Origin: Acidihalobacter prosperus
GTDB lineage: Bacteria > Pseudomonadota > Gammaproteobacteria > DSM-5130 > Acidihalobacteraceae
DNA length: 64,000 nt
Assembly: GCF_000754095.2 (NCBI RefSeq)
Contig: NZ_JQSG02000004.1
Location: 1 to 64,000, forward strand
Direction: 5' to 3'
In this document: in pieces, positions 7,877 to 16,796 of the stretch
Layout: every line of letters starts with the position of its first letter
Numbering within the stretch: position 1 is the first letter of the stretch
Translations under genes and position numbers: made by a program
Notes under the pieces: generated by a model
What the model saw: the letters and a program-made list of their open reading frames with translations, nothing else
What the model was told of the DNA's origin: nothing
Databases searched by the model: none

Positions 7877-9607
7877 TTATGCAGCCGCCATCAGGCGCGA
7901 ACGCAAGGCTGACAGCACCGCGTCTGCGATCTGCGTGGGATTGGACAGCACGGAATAACGCGGGCAGAACTGCTGGACCGCATCCGCGCCGATACCAAGA
8001 CCATAGAGTTCGATGCCGGAATTCAGCACGCGCTGCGCAACTGCCTGGGCCGCCGGTAGATTGTTCGGCATCCCATCGGTTGCGATCATCAGAAGCTTGC
8101 GCTCCTCGCGTCTGGCCGCCAGTCTCAACCCGGCATGCCACAAGGCTTCCGCCGTCGGCGTGCCGCCGTTGGCGGCGACGCCGCCAATGATGGCGTGGGC
8201 GCTTTGCAAGGGCTGCTCGAAGTGCTTGAGGATGTGAACGGAACTGCCTGCAAATGCCAGCAGTTCTGTTTTGACGTTGATGGTCTGATTGACTTCCGCC
8301 AGCACGATCAACGCCTGCTTCGCCAACAGGATTTCCTGTCCAGCCATGGACCCGGAACAATCCAGCACCACGGAAACCGCGGGGTATGGCAACGGCCGTT
8401 TGACCTTGTGGCGATAGATGCGCCGATCGCCCATCAGGGCTCTATGAAGACGCCGACTATCCAGGCGACCTTCCTCGCTAACCATTTGACGGCGACGAGT
8501 CATCGACTGATATTCGGCGACAATGCGCCGCTGCAGTTCGCGGGTTTCGCCCCGCACGGTCTCTTCCAGCTGATGATAGGCATCGGCATTCTTGCCGCCA
8601 AAACCATCATGTAGCGACTCGCCGGCCGTGAAGCCGCCTTCGGCTTCCGCCGTTGCCTCATTGATGGCCTGCTCGGCCGCTTTCGACCGATCGAGCAAGG
8701 ATTTGACTTCCGGATTGTCATTCATCATTGCCCGGATGGCCTCTCCGCAGCCCGCGCCGTGGCCGCCCGTCTGTGCTTTTTCGTCACCAGCGTTCGGCGC
8801 GTTCTGACCAGAATCGCCGCCAGACGGCTGTCCTCCCGATGCAGGTGCGCCGGAATCGTTTGCAGTAGCGTCGTTGGAGGCGCCGCTTCCATTGTCGTTT
8901 CCGGCTTGATTGCCTTGATCGCCCTGATGTTGTTGGTCTTGCTGCTGCTGTTCTTCATCGGCTTCGTCAGCGATTTCCTCGAGTAGCTTCTCGATTTTTC
9001 GCGTCAGTTTGAAACCGGCTTCGGTCGAATCGACCGAATAAAGATGCTGCGACAACAGGGCGTCAAGACGCATCCTTCCGTTTTCGCCCAGGGCTTCTTC
9101 GACGGGCTTGACCAGAGGTGCGTGAAGCTTCTCCACGTCGTGCCCCAGTACGTTCATCCTGCCCCAGGTGTCCACGTAGTGCGTCAACGCGGGACCCGGT
9201 TCGAGCGTGCTGGACGGCGCTTTTTCATCTTGCGCCATGTATTCCACCGAAAGTTTCAGGTTTTCACGGCAACCCAGGTAATCCTCGCCCAGGCGTCGTT
9301 CGATGAAGGTGTCCTCGATGGCATTGTGCAGGTTGTGTACGAACTGCCGACGCTTGGGGTCGACGCTCCCCAGCTGCTTTTCGGCTGCCGAGAAATCCGT
9401 ATAAAGCACATGCCCGCATTCATGGTCGATATCTCCCGTGATGATGCGGGTCTGGCGTTCATCGGCGTCCAACGGCAACGGGTTCGAATAGATCGTGTTC
9501 CCGTCGGTCCGTGGCGGACCCCTGAAAACAAGCTTGATGCCTTTTTGCCCGGTCAGCGCCCGACACACGGCCGGTAACGAGCGAGCAAGATTCTTCGCCT
9601 TGTTCAT
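7877..9607 (-). CDS. CobT-like VWA-domain protein with N-terminal HExxH motif (576 aa)
   Basis: Residues 62-66 read HECGH, a zinc-peptidase-like motif. A Gln/Asn/Gly/Asp-rich linker covers roughly residues 230-310. The C-terminal 190 residues are a von Willebrand A domain with a complete MIDAS motif (LDCSGSM near residue 415). Such CobT-like proteins pair with CobS/MoxR-like AAA+ ATPases, here at 13591-14550, and are known in SXT/IncA/C elements and phages. By analogy the ATPase and VWA proteins form a chaperone or metal-insertion machine. AAGGAG precedes the ATG by 8 bases. Confidence 0.75.
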   Translation of the reverse strand: MNKAKNLARSLPAVCRALTGQKGIKLVFRGPPRTDGNTIYSNPLPLDADERQTRIITGDIDHECGHVLYTDFSAAEKQLGSVDPKRRQFVHNLHNAIEDTFIERRLGEDYLGCRENLKLSVEYMAQDEKAPSSTLEPGPALTHYVDTWGRMNVLGHDVEKLHAPLVKPVEEALGENGRMRLDALLSQHLYSVDSTEAGFKLTRKIEKLLEEIADEADEEQQQQDQQHQGDQGNQAGNDNGSGASNDATANDSGAPASGGQPSGGDSGQNAPNAGDEKAQTGGHGAGCGEAIRAMMNDNPEVKSLLDRSKAAEQAINEATAEAEGGFTAGESLHDGFGGKNADAYHQLEETVRGETRELQRRIVAEYQSMTRRRQMVSEEGRLDSRRLHRALMGDRRIYRHKVKRPLPYPAVSVVLDCSGSMAGQEILLAKQALIVLAEVNQTINVKTELLAFAGSSVHILKHFEQPLQSAHAIIGGVAANGGTPTAEALWHAGLRLAARREERKLLMIATDGMPNNLPAAQAVAQRVLNSGIELYGLGIGADAVQQFCPRYSVLSNPTQIADAVLSALRSRLMAAA

Positions 9608-9857
9608 GGGCGATTCTCCTTACGGTGTGCGCGCCGGATAACGCCGGCGCTCGTGGTTGAAATCCCAAACCGATACAGGGAACGGCCCGTATGGGATAGG
9701 GACAACAGGGGGCGGAGCAGGAGGGACCCGGTTGAGACGAACGCGGGCTGATTTATGGAAAATTAAAGTCGAATGTGCTTTAAGGCGGGCGATTATTTCA
9801 CCCGAAAATCATGAAGGGCGCCATAAGCGCCCTCCATGTGTGCCGAAAACCGGCGAA

Positions 9858-9980
9858 TTATTTGTGATGCGTGTCCTTGCGATGGTCAGAATCGTGCTCG
9901 TTCCACCACACGACGATGCCGAAAGCCACCACAAGAAGGGTCACAACGATCAACCCGGGTACCAGGCTAACGTGTTCCAT
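9858..9980 (-). CDS. tiny membrane protein (40 aa)
   Basis: One transmembrane helix (residues 7-26, Leu/Val-rich) followed by a His/Asp/Lys-rich tail ending HHK. AAGGAG lies upstream of the ATG. Overlaps the preceding small membrane gene by 14 bases. Function unknown. Confidence 0.5.
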   Translation of the reverse strand: MEHVSLVPGLIVVTLLVVAFGIVVWWNEHDSDHRKDTHHK

Positions 9981-10170
9981 CGACATTCTCCTTCAGTAAC
10001 CGTACGGCGAGCCATTCGGAAACAATGAATACAGCAGTTGACCACAGCAACGTGAACCCATGCGTATTCCATTCGACTAGGCCATGGTAGCCAAAGAACC
10101 CGAATTGGGCAACGGCCACTATTCTGAACGTATCGGCCAGATGTCTGGCCTGCTCTTGATTGAGTTTCAT
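9967..10170 (-). CDS. small membrane protein (67 aa)
   Basis: Two probable transmembrane helices (about 17-30 and 38-58). AAGGAGG sits 3-4 bases before the ATG. Forms a two-gene unit with the 40-residue membrane protein downstream. Not recognised. Confidence 0.55.
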   Translation of the reverse strand: MKLNQEQARHLADTFRIVAVAQFGFFGYHGLVEWNTHGFTLLWSTAVFIVSEWLAVRLLKENVDGTR

Positions 10171-10209
10171 CGAGCCTCCTTGCGCGCATTTCCATCATCG
10201 GGCCGGAGA

Positions 10210-11169
10210 TCACCAGATGACTTCTGCCTCTCCCACAGTTTCATGCTCATCATCATCTTCGACTGATGCCGGGATTTCGGCTTCGGGATCGACCTGAGCC
10301 ACGGTTCCAGATAACAAATCCGCCGGCAGCGTGACATCAAACAGCTTTTGCCCATTCTTCAGCGCGCGCGCGAAGTCGCTTTCTTCGCTCAGACGAAGCA
10401 GCATCTGACTGAGCGCAAGCGCGTGCAACGGGCTGTAATCGGCGTTGCGGATGCCGCGAGGCACGCTGGCCAGTATTTGCTTGAGTTCCTGCGCAATGAG
10501 ACGAAGCGGCGGCGCGATGTAGCCCAACCCTTCGACCTTGCGCGCGATTTCATCGAGCGCGGAAAGCTTGGCTTTCGGTGTCTGCGATTCCATCGCCTGC
10601 GCTGCGCGCTGCGCCACTTCGTGCAACGCGCTACCCAGTACGCCCTCGCGGACAATCCCTTCTTCAGTGGGCACCAGTTCGATGGTCTTGGGATTCAGAT
10701 ACTCGAACCTCAGCTGCTCGTCCAGGTAGTCCTTCGAAGGCTGCGCAGCGCTGACCACGCTGATAAAGGCATCGGTATGTTCGAAGCCTTCTGCGTCGCA
10801 CGATTCTCGCAATGCAGCCAGATGTTGCTCGCAGACCTGATCGTAGTGGTCTAGCAGAAGCTGCTTCTCGGCGTAGAACTCGGTTTTGATGGTTTCCAGC
10901 TCGCGCAGCAGTTCGTCCTGTCGGCCCGGGTTGATGACCCAACCGAAGAACTCCGAGCGGGTCGCATGCTGCATCAGCAGCGAACGCGCGCGGCCGCGTT
11001 GTTTCGCCAGGGGGTTGATGGCTTCCTGCGGCAGCACAGACTGACGCAGCAGCGGTTTCATGGCCTGCGGGATATGGTCAATCCCCAGGATGCGCTTGAT
11101 GTCGTTCTCGCCGGCCAAGCGTGACGGCGAGATCAGCGAGATGGCGACATTGAATACATGGACTTTCAT
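10210..11169 (-). CDS. DUF3150 family protein (319 aa)
   Basis: Mainly helical soluble protein. Sequence style and context match DUF3150, a family that accompanies CobS-like ATPases and CobT-like VWA proteins in plasmids, ICEs and phages. The acidic C-terminus (VEDDDEHETVGEAEV) is typical of such partner proteins. AAGGAGG precedes the ATG. Its molecular role is not established; it is probably an adaptor or substrate of the AAA+/VWA pair. Confidence 0.7.
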   Translation of the reverse strand: MKVHVFNVAISLISPSRLAGENDIKRILGIDHIPQAMKPLLRQSVLPQEAINPLAKQRGRARSLLMQHATRSEFFGWVINPGRQDELLRELETIKTEFYAEKQLLLDHYDQVCEQHLAALRESCDAEGFEHTDAFISVVSAAQPSKDYLDEQLRFEYLNPKTIELVPTEEGIVREGVLGSALHEVAQRAAQAMESQTPKAKLSALDEIARKVEGLGYIAPPLRLIAQELKQILASVPRGIRNADYSPLHALALSQMLLRLSEESDFARALKNGQKLFDVTLPADLLSGTVAQVDPEAEIPASVEDDDEHETVGEAEVIW

Positions 11170-11231
11170 ACGTCCTCCTTGTTGCCCGTGTGGGCAAGTG
11201 TTTAGTGACCGAAGCCGAAGCGACGGATGCG

Positions 11232-11441
11232 TCAGGAAAGAGAAGGGTCTTTCGGCCCAATGTGGAAATCGTGATCACCGCACTCTGGCGGACAAGGCTT
11301 CAGATAACCGGCCTCGCAGTCTTCATGAACTTGGCCGCAGGGCGCGATATCTCCCAATTTGCAGGCGCACTCGCCAGTGGAGTACAAGCCGTCGAAGCCG
11401 TTGGCTTCCAGGTAATTGATGATTATTTCGATAACACTCAT
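11232..11441 (-). CDS. cysteine-rich small protein (69 aa)
   Basis: N-terminal IIINYLEANGFDGL followed by six Cys residues (CAC, PCG, DC, PCPPEC). This is a recurrent phage/plasmid small protein that probably binds zinc or another metal. The ATG overlaps the last base of the upstream kinase gene. Confidence 0.55.
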   Translation of the reverse strand: MSVIEIIINYLEANGFDGLYSTGECACKLGDIAPCGQVHEDCEAGYLKPCPPECGDHDFHIGPKDPSLS

Positions 11442-12040
11442 TACGCCACCTCCGCATCGAGCAGCATCCGGTCGACGACGCGCTGCAGATCGTGAATCGT
11501 TCCGTGGTTGAACACGGTTTTGTCTGCAACCGCTTCGGCCAGAGCAGTTTCTGAAATATGCGCGGATACTGAAGAAATGCCCGTCCGTTCAATACGCCAA
11601 AAAAACGCATTCAGCGACATGAGCGCAGCGTGTTCATTCGGGAATCTCATGTCTGATACGACATGATTCATCTGTGGCTCGGCACGGATGTCTGAAATAA
11701 CCGGCTCAACGAAATAATCCGGCTGCTTCGCCCGGCGGAAATCTCCCCATCGCTGGAGGATATAGCGCGGCGAAAAGACAGCGTCCAATTTCGGCGCCTC
11801 TTTAGCCATGAGGTACGCCGTGAATTCCGCCTTATGGCAGCGGCTTAGTTTCAGCGCGTCCATCGGTCGTTCCTTGGTATCTCGCCTGGCGAGCACTTTG
11901 AACGGCACATCGAACGCCGCCGAAACCTCTTCGTACAACAGGTCTGCGAACGCATGGCGTTTGAATCCGTATGCGCTCACCAGATAATTGGCGACCGTGT
12001 CCTTTCCGGAGCCGGCCGCGCCCGTGAGTCCTAAGATCAT
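11441..12040 (-). CDS. deoxynucleoside monophosphate kinase (199 aa)
   Basis: Walker A GAAGSGKDT at residues 7-15 and the overall layout match phage T4 gp1-type dNMP kinases, which phosphorylate dGMP, dTMP or modified dNMPs for DNA synthesis. The start at 12040 is preferred over 12052 because GGAG then lies 7 bases upstream. It sits with other nucleotide and DNA-metabolism genes (nrdB, clamp, exonuclease), suggesting a replication-support role. Confidence 0.75.
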   Translation of the reverse strand: MILGLTGAAGSGKDTVANYLVSAYGFKRHAFADLLYEEVSAAFDVPFKVLARRDTKERPMDALKLSRCHKAEFTAYLMAKEAPKLDAVFSPRYILQRWGDFRRAKQPDYFVEPVISDIRAEPQMNHVVSDMRFPNEHAALMSLNAFFWRIERTGISSVSAHISETALAEAVADKTVFNHGTIHDLQRVVDRMLLDAEVA

Positions 12041-12092
12041 ATGGATCTCCATAGGTGTTCAGCCGACAGGCTGATATTGAATCAATGCTCCA

Positions 12093-12146
12093 ACTCAGAG
12101 CCGTTGGAGAGGCTGTTACGGCGAAGCCAGACAGGCTTTGCGGTAA
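12093..12146. repeat. intergenic hairpin repeat, copy A
   Basis: 54-base segment closely repeated at 12624-12677, with a 32-base core also at 15863-15894. The core is an imperfect inverted repeat: TTACGGCGAAGCC facing GGCTTTGCGGTAA. Lies in the leader of the dNMP kinase gene. Confidence 0.7.
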
Positions 12147-12255
12147 GAGCGGTTAACTGTCAGCGTTGATTGCGATGAGTTGCATTCCGTTGTCTTTTGG
12201 TATGTTTTAGGCAGCTATTAGCGGCAAACACAGTTGCGAAAAAGAGGCAATGTCT

Positions 12256-12474
12256 ATGTCCGATGAACTTGACTACGAATCGCGCGTGAGTGAGCGTAAA
12301 CGGAATCGAATACCGCTTTCTGAAACGGACGATGAAAACCTAGAACACACCCTGTTTTTTACCGTCTTCTTGACACCTGAGCAGCAGGCTGAAGTGCGAG
12401 GCACGGACGATTACTTGGAAAAGCGGCGGCTCATTGTTCGATATTCGGAAGAGTTCGCGGAAAGCGATGATTGA
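12256..12474 (+). CDS. small acidic protein (72 aa)
   Basis: Isolated plus-strand gene among minus-strand neighbours. AGAGG lies 8 bases before the ATG at 12256; an ATG at 12250 is too close to it. The product is acidic and helical with a central TLFFTVFLTPEQQAE segment. A strong hairpin terminator follows directly. Not recognised. Confidence 0.6.
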   Translation: MSDELDYESRVSERKRNRIPLSETDDENLEHTLFFTVFLTPEQQAEVRGTDDYLEKRRLIVRYSEEFAESDD

Positions 12475-12476
12475 AT

Positions 12477-12508
12477 ATGCGCGCCACTTATAATCAGGTG
12501 GCGCGCAT
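12477..12508. terminator. rho-independent terminator
   Basis: Perfect 11-base stem ATGCGCGCCAC / GTGGCGCGCAT with a 10-base loop, starting three bases after the stop of the small plus-strand gene. Followed by a moderately T-rich stretch. Confidence 0.75.
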
Positions 12509-12623
12509 TATGCTTAATCCTTCCTGACGCACCAGGTGTTTACCGGAGGTGCATATTTCCCGCGCCGGGGCCATATGCCCCGCCGGGGTTAAAAAAATCC
12601 GCAATGCGGAATTCGATAATCCG

Positions 12624-12677
12624 ACTCAAAGCCGTCGGAGAGGCTGTTACGGCGAAGCTCGTTACGCTTTGCGGTAA
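12624..12677. repeat. intergenic hairpin repeat, copy B
   Basis: Second copy of the 12093-12146 element. The sequence of the stem is slightly changed (AAGCTCG...) but the pairing is kept, which suggests the RNA or cruciform structure matters. Confidence 0.7.
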
Positions 12678-12701
12678 CACAGCCGGAAAGGCTGGAAAAT
12701 G

Positions 12702-12722
12702 CGCCCCCAATCAATGGGGGCG
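12702..12722 (-). terminator. terminator of the WGR-domain gene
   Basis: CGCCCCC and GGGGGCG arms with a 7-base loop, immediately after the stop at 12729 on the minus strand and followed there by CATTTTCC. Confidence 0.65.
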
Positions 12723-12728
12723 ATGTGA

Positions 12729-13586
12729 TTACCAGTAAACGCACTCAGAGGTGTTTGCATCCTCAAGAATGCGAACCTTTGTGTCGTTCGTAAACCAGTG
12801 CTCGCGCACGGCGCGCACCAGGTTTTCCTTTGGGTACCCCTGGGGGATTTTTATCCGATCCCAGTCCAGACAGATACCCAATTTTCCATTGTCGCCATCT
12901 ACAGCGGAGAAACCGCCGGCGTTTCGAATCAAAACGGCAAGAAACAACGGCACGGTCAACTGATGCAGCGATTCGCCGTACTCCAGCGTTCCGCTGCCAA
13001 CCCCATTGATGGAAAGCCATCCATCACGGCTCACGTCGCGCTCGATGAGCGCCTTGCGCGCTGTTGGGATCAAGCCATCTATGAACGCTTGCGGCGGATA
13101 ACCGAAATGAAGGTCGTCGTCATCTACGGCTGAAAAAGTCACCTGCCCTTCTGGCGTCAGATGAATGCAGGGCGCCAGTCCCGCCGTATTCAGCACGGTA
13201 TTGACCAGCGTGACCGCATCATTGAGATGGTCGATAGTTATAGGCTTTGGAGCGAACCATGCGACGCTGCGACCCGGGTTGGCGGGTGGTTCTTCCGAAA
13301 CACCCTTGCCGACAAGCACCCCGTGTTCCAGAAATTTTTCGTCAAAGAATCGTTCCTGGTCGAAGTTGGGATCATTTGCGACAGCCGGGCCATAACCTTT
13401 TCGGGTTTTTTCATCCACTTTGGCGCGAGCATAGACATCCGCTTTATAGGGCGAACTGAACGAATAGGTTTTCACTTGCCCCTTGGTGCCGTTCGCACCC
13501 CAGAAGACATAACACGTGCTGTTTCTGACTAAGACGGCCCAGAACTTGTCTGAGCCGTTTTTATCGTAAATGAGAACTCTTTCCAT
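12729..13586 (-). CDS. WGR-like domain protein (285 aa)
   Basis: Residues 12-60 (KFWAVLVRN, then FWGANGTKGQ) have the shape of a WGR domain, a DNA-end-sensing module of PARPs and some bacterial proteins. The exact W-G-R triplet is altered to W-G-A. The remaining 220 residues are not recognised. It lies 4 bases after the AAA+ ATPase gene on the same strand, so they are co-transcribed and may cooperate. Confidence 0.6.
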   Translation of the reverse strand: MERVLIYDKNGSDKFWAVLVRNSTCYVFWGANGTKGQVKTYSFSSPYKADVYARAKVDEKTRKGYGPAVANDPNFDQERFFDEKFLEHGVLVGKGVSEEPPANPGRSVAWFAPKPITIDHLNDAVTLVNTVLNTAGLAPCIHLTPEGQVTFSAVDDDDLHFGYPPQAFIDGLIPTARKALIERDVSRDGWLSINGVGSGTLEYGESLHQLTVPLFLAVLIRNAGGFSAVDGDNGKLGICLDWDRIKIPQGYPKENLVRAVREHWFTNDTKVRILEDANTSECVYW

Positions 13587-13590
13587 AGCC

Positions 13591-14550
13591 TCACCCCAGG
13601 TTCAAGCCGAACATCCGCTGGAACACTTCTCCGACAGCTGTGCGTTCGGTTTCGCCGAGCATGTCGAAATAGGCGTCGGCAAAGGCTTCTCCGATGTCTC
13701 GGAAAGCCAGCGTAGAACCTGCCCACTCCTTGAGGTTGCGAACCGTGAATGGCAGAGAGACTTCCTGCTCGGCCACGAGCGACCGGATAGCGCAGGCCGT
13801 TTCGACCATCAATGAAGACAAGGTCTTGTTGGTCTCAGGCAGTTCCACCACCGCGTTGATACGCGGGAACGACCGCGTGATGATCTGCTCTTCCAGGTCA
13901 GGTGGCAGGTAATTCACCCGCAGTCCGGCGAACCGGGAGCGCGTCGCGCCATTCTGAGCCTGGGAGCCGGCATAAATGCCGGACTCGTCGATCCCGCCTG
14001 CGGTGTTGGCGGTGACCACGAAGGTCACGTTATCGGCCGCCATCACGGTTTCGCCGGTTTCCGGGATGGTGATCTTCCCGGTTTCCAGCAAACGGTTGAA
14101 CTGCGCGGCCACCGTCGAAGGCGCCATATTGAACTCGTCCAGCACCACGATGGCGCCGGGTTCACGCATGGCCTGAGTCAGCGCGCCGTAACGAAACGCC
14201 GTCTCGAATCCATTCTTGCTTTCAGCCGCCTTGAGTTCGAAGGTTCCCAGCAGCTCACGCAAACTGGTTTCCTCGCCGATGCTGATGACATGGACGGGGC
14301 GCTTGAGACGCGCGCCGACCTGCACCATCAACTCCGTCTTGCCGCAGCCTGACGGACCGTGTATCCACATCGGTTTGCGGTTATTGATGTTCTTGAGCAC
14401 ACGCTTGAGATTCCGATACTCGAACACATAGTTCGGGTCCGGCTGGACTTGCTCGTGGTCGCCCAGCGGGCAGATCTTGTCGAGCGGGATCTGCTTGGTA
14501 TCCGCCACCGGAGAAGTCACGCCGAAGGCGTCGTAAAGGGAAATACTCAT
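13591..14550 (-). CDS. CobS/MoxR-like AAA+ ATPase (319 aa)
   Basis: Walker A GPSGCGKT at residues 65-72, Walker B VVLDEFNMA near 134, and a sensor region VTANTAGG typical of MoxR/CobS/CbbQ ATPases. These ATPases remodel proteins together with VWA-domain partners, here the CobT-like protein at 7877-9607. AGGAGG precedes the ATG. CobS-like genes sit beside the recombination genes in SXT/IncA/C elements, as here beside the YqaJ exonuclease. Confidence 0.8.
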   Translation of the reverse strand: MSISLYDAFGVTSPVADTKQIPLDKICPLGDHEQVQPDPNYVFEYRNLKRVLKNINNRKPMWIHGPSGCGKTELMVQVGARLKRPVHVISIGEETSLRELLGTFELKAAESKNGFETAFRYGALTQAMREPGAIVVLDEFNMAPSTVAAQFNRLLETGKITIPETGETVMAADNVTFVVTANTAGGIDESGIYAGSQAQNGATRSRFAGLRVNYLPPDLEEQIITRSFPRINAVVELPETNKTLSSLMVETACAIRSLVAEQEVSLPFTVRNLKEWAGSTLAFRDIGEAFADAYFDMLGETERTAVGEVFQRMFGLNLG

Positions 14551-14718
14551 GAGTTATCCTCCTGATGGAGGCGCACACCCCTGTTCGGGGTATGAGCCCC
14601 GCGGGGGTTGATGGAAGGCCGGTTGTACGGGCCGGCTCCGCTGATGGGATAACGCGCATGGGCGCGCTATTCGATCAACGATTGTTTGGCGTTATTTCGG
14701 TCGGATTTCAAAGGCATC

Positions 14719-14738
14719 ACCGGCCCGAACGGGCCGGT
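14719..14738 (-). terminator. terminator-like hairpin
   Basis: Perfect stem ACCGGCCCG / CGGGCCGGT just after the stop of the YqaJ exonuclease gene on the minus strand; no strong T-tract. Confidence 0.45.
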
Positions 14739-14754
14739 CATACCTTGAATCAAA

Positions 14755-15804
14755 TCACCAGGCGAACTGACCTTCGCCTGCCTGTTGCTCGGCTTGCGCC
14801 GATTCCGCAATGGCGGCCTTGACATCGGCTTTGACTGCCTTCTCGGAGACTTCCGACGAAGGCGCCATACGGACCTGCTGGCGCGGCTTCTTGCGATAGC
14901 CGTCCAGTTCCGCGTCACTGAGGTTCGGCAACAGGTCCTCGCGGACCTTGTTCCAGTCGATTGAGCCCTGGACCTGAAAACGTGTCAGCTGCACGCCGAA
15001 CGCATTGGCCCTGACGAATTCACCCATCAGTTGAACGAGCTTGTCCTGCTCGGCACCCATCGCCTGCTTGAGGTCTTTCATCTGTTCCTCGAGACGTTTG
15101 AGGTTGGACTGATGTTCGAGCCAGGCACCGGCAGATGCTTTCCAGGCGCGAATGTCCGCCAGATTCTCGGGCACGAACTCATCGCGTTCGGGGTCCTTGG
15201 GCGGTTCTTTCCGGTCCTTGACCATCTGCCAGAAGGCCTCGCCGGCTGCGATTATTTCGTCGATCGCCTGCGGGTCGCGCGCGATCTCGAACTCTTTCCA
15301 AACCTCTTCGCCGGTGTCGCTCTCTTCGGGTGTCAGATAAAAGCAAAGCACGCCCTTGTCAGCTTCGGTCACCAGCATCTGATGCTGTACCTGCCACCAA
15401 TACAGCTGGTAGGCCTTGGATGCCTCGCCTTGCTCAAGCACCTCCGCCATCACGCTGGATGACGGCGCCTTGAGTTCGACCGGGATGCGTTTATCCGTCA
15501 GACCGTCGAGCGAAGCGCGGAATAACGGGTTTGCCGACCATTCGGCGCAGACGGGCAGCAGAACAACGTTGTGTCGTTCCTCATAGCATTGACGCGCTCT
15601 GTCTTCATTGCCTTCGCCACGCCTGACATTGGGATTGCGCGACAAATATTCTGGGGCAACCTTGCCCGTTTTTTCAGCCCACAGCCGCCAGGGGGTCTTG
15701 TACGGACTATGCCCCGTGGTCACGGGGCTTTCGCTGGCCGTGATGCCATTTCTTCGCCAGTCGAGCCAGGCCTCTGACTTCTGGTCGAGATTCACTATCT
15801 TCAC
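14755..15804 (-). CDS. YqaJ-type (lambda Exo-like) recombination exonuclease (349 aa)
   Basis: Starts at a GTG with AAGGAGG 8 bases upstream. The N-terminal part (WLDWRRNGITASE, then RRGEGNEDRARQCYE) and the core (ASLDGLTDKRIPVELKAPSS) carry the Asp, Glu-x-Lys catalytic pattern of the PD-(D/E)XK YqaJ viral recombinase family. These enzymes resect double-strand DNA for single-strand annealing. The C-terminal 110 residues are coiled coil. No Bet/RecT annealase is visible nearby, which is unusual. Confidence 0.8.
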   Translation of the reverse strand: MKIVNLDQKSEAWLDWRRNGITASESPVTTGHSPYKTPWRLWAEKTGKVAPEYLSRNPNVRRGEGNEDRARQCYEERHNVVLLPVCAEWSANPLFRASLDGLTDKRIPVELKAPSSSVMAEVLEQGEASKAYQLYWWQVQHQMLVTEADKGVLCFYLTPEESDTGEEVWKEFEIARDPQAIDEIIAAGEAFWQMVKDRKEPPKDPERDEFVPENLADIRAWKASAGAWLEHQSNLKRLEEQMKDLKQAMGAEQDKLVQLMGEFVRANAFGVQLTRFQVQGSIDWNKVREDLLPNLSDAELDGYRKKPRQQVRMAPSSEVSEKAVKADVKAAIAESAQAEQQAGEGQFAW

Positions 15805-15862
15805 ATTGATTACCTCCTTGCCGTCCAGTCAGTAAGGCGGACGGTGCCGTCATGAATCGGCG

Positions 15863-15894
15863 GTTACGGCAAAACCGGATGGGCTTTGCGGTAA
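15863..15894. repeat. intergenic hairpin repeat, copy C (core only)
   Basis: 32-base core of the 12093/12624 family: GTTACGGC facing GCTTTGCGGTAA with a different loop. Located between the YqaJ gene and the membrane protein gene. Confidence 0.55.
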
Positions 15895-15959
15895 TGAAAT
15901 CCGGAGGTTTTTATTGGGAGAATGAAGTGCCCGGTTTTACCCGGGCACTGAAAGGGTTT

Positions 15960-16706
15960 TCAGTGATGGCTGTGCTCACGCACGTCTTCATAATCCATCG
16001 CCTCGTCCAGAGGCATGGGTTCGAAGAAATCCGGGTCGATTTCCGGCGGCAATTCCGCCGGCTCAGGTTCGGGCGCCGCAGGTTGCCGACGCTCGTCCAG
16101 ATGCACGACCTTGGGATGCTGCACGCGCGGGGTGTCGGGATTCAGACTGACCCGCGTCTTATGGATGATGGCCGAGACGATCGCGGCGGCTTCCTCGGCA
16201 TAAGCGCCAGAGAAATGCGCTTCCTTGCCGCGGCGCACCGCGTTGACCACCTTCTCGATGGACTGACGGCCTTCCGACTGCCAGCGCGCACGCATGTGCG
16301 CCGTGTAATCGCCGGCAAAGCCGGCCGGAGGCGCGAACGCTCCGCGTTTTCCGGGCGTGGTGTCGACCACGATCCGGTTTTTCGCCGCCGCCTTGATTTC
16401 GGCTTCGGCCTGCTTCAAGGCTTCCGCTTCCGCCTGCTTGCGGGCTTCCGCCTCCACCTTCTCACGCGCTGCCTGTTCGGCACGCGCGGTCTTTTCCGCT
16501 GCAGCGGCCTTGAAGGCGGCTACAGGCGCTGCCGCCGCTTCACCTGACGCGCGAGCGACAGGCTCGACCGCTTTGGCGGCCTTTCTGGCAAACAGCTTCG
16601 TACCCCTGAACATGAGGCGCAAGGGCAAATAAACCATCATCGCAATGATGGCGGAATCGAACAGGAAAAGCATGAAAAACCCGACTGCATTTTCCACCTG
16701 TTGCAT
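15960..16706 (-). CDS. membrane-anchored Ala/Glu-rich coiled-coil protein (248 aa)
   Basis: One transmembrane helix near residues 10-30, then an Ala/Lys/Glu-rich coiled coil at roughly 38-110, then a Pro/Glu-rich acidic tail ending HSHH. GGGAGG precedes the ATG. The layout suggests an inner-membrane protein with a long cytoplasmic stalk. No family recognised. A hairpin with GTGCCCGG and CCGGGCAC arms follows at 15928-15949. Confidence 0.6.
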   Translation of the reverse strand: MQQVENAVGFFMLFLFDSAIIAMMVYLPLRLMFRGTKLFARKAAKAVEPVARASGEAAAAPVAAFKAAAAEKTARAEQAAREKVEAEARKQAEAEALKQAEAEIKAAAKNRIVVDTTPGKRGAFAPPAGFAGDYTAHMRARWQSEGRQSIEKVVNAVRRGKEAHFSGAYAEEAAAIVSAIIHKTRVSLNPDTPRVQHPKVVHLDERRQPAAPEPEPAELPPEIDPDFFEPMPLDEAMDYEDVREHSHH

Positions 16707-16796
16707 GATAAACCTCCCATGGTGAGGCTGATGTTCAGCGGCGTCCCGCTGATCGTTTATTCGACCTATGCCCCGGTCGAAATGGGGTGAAAAACC

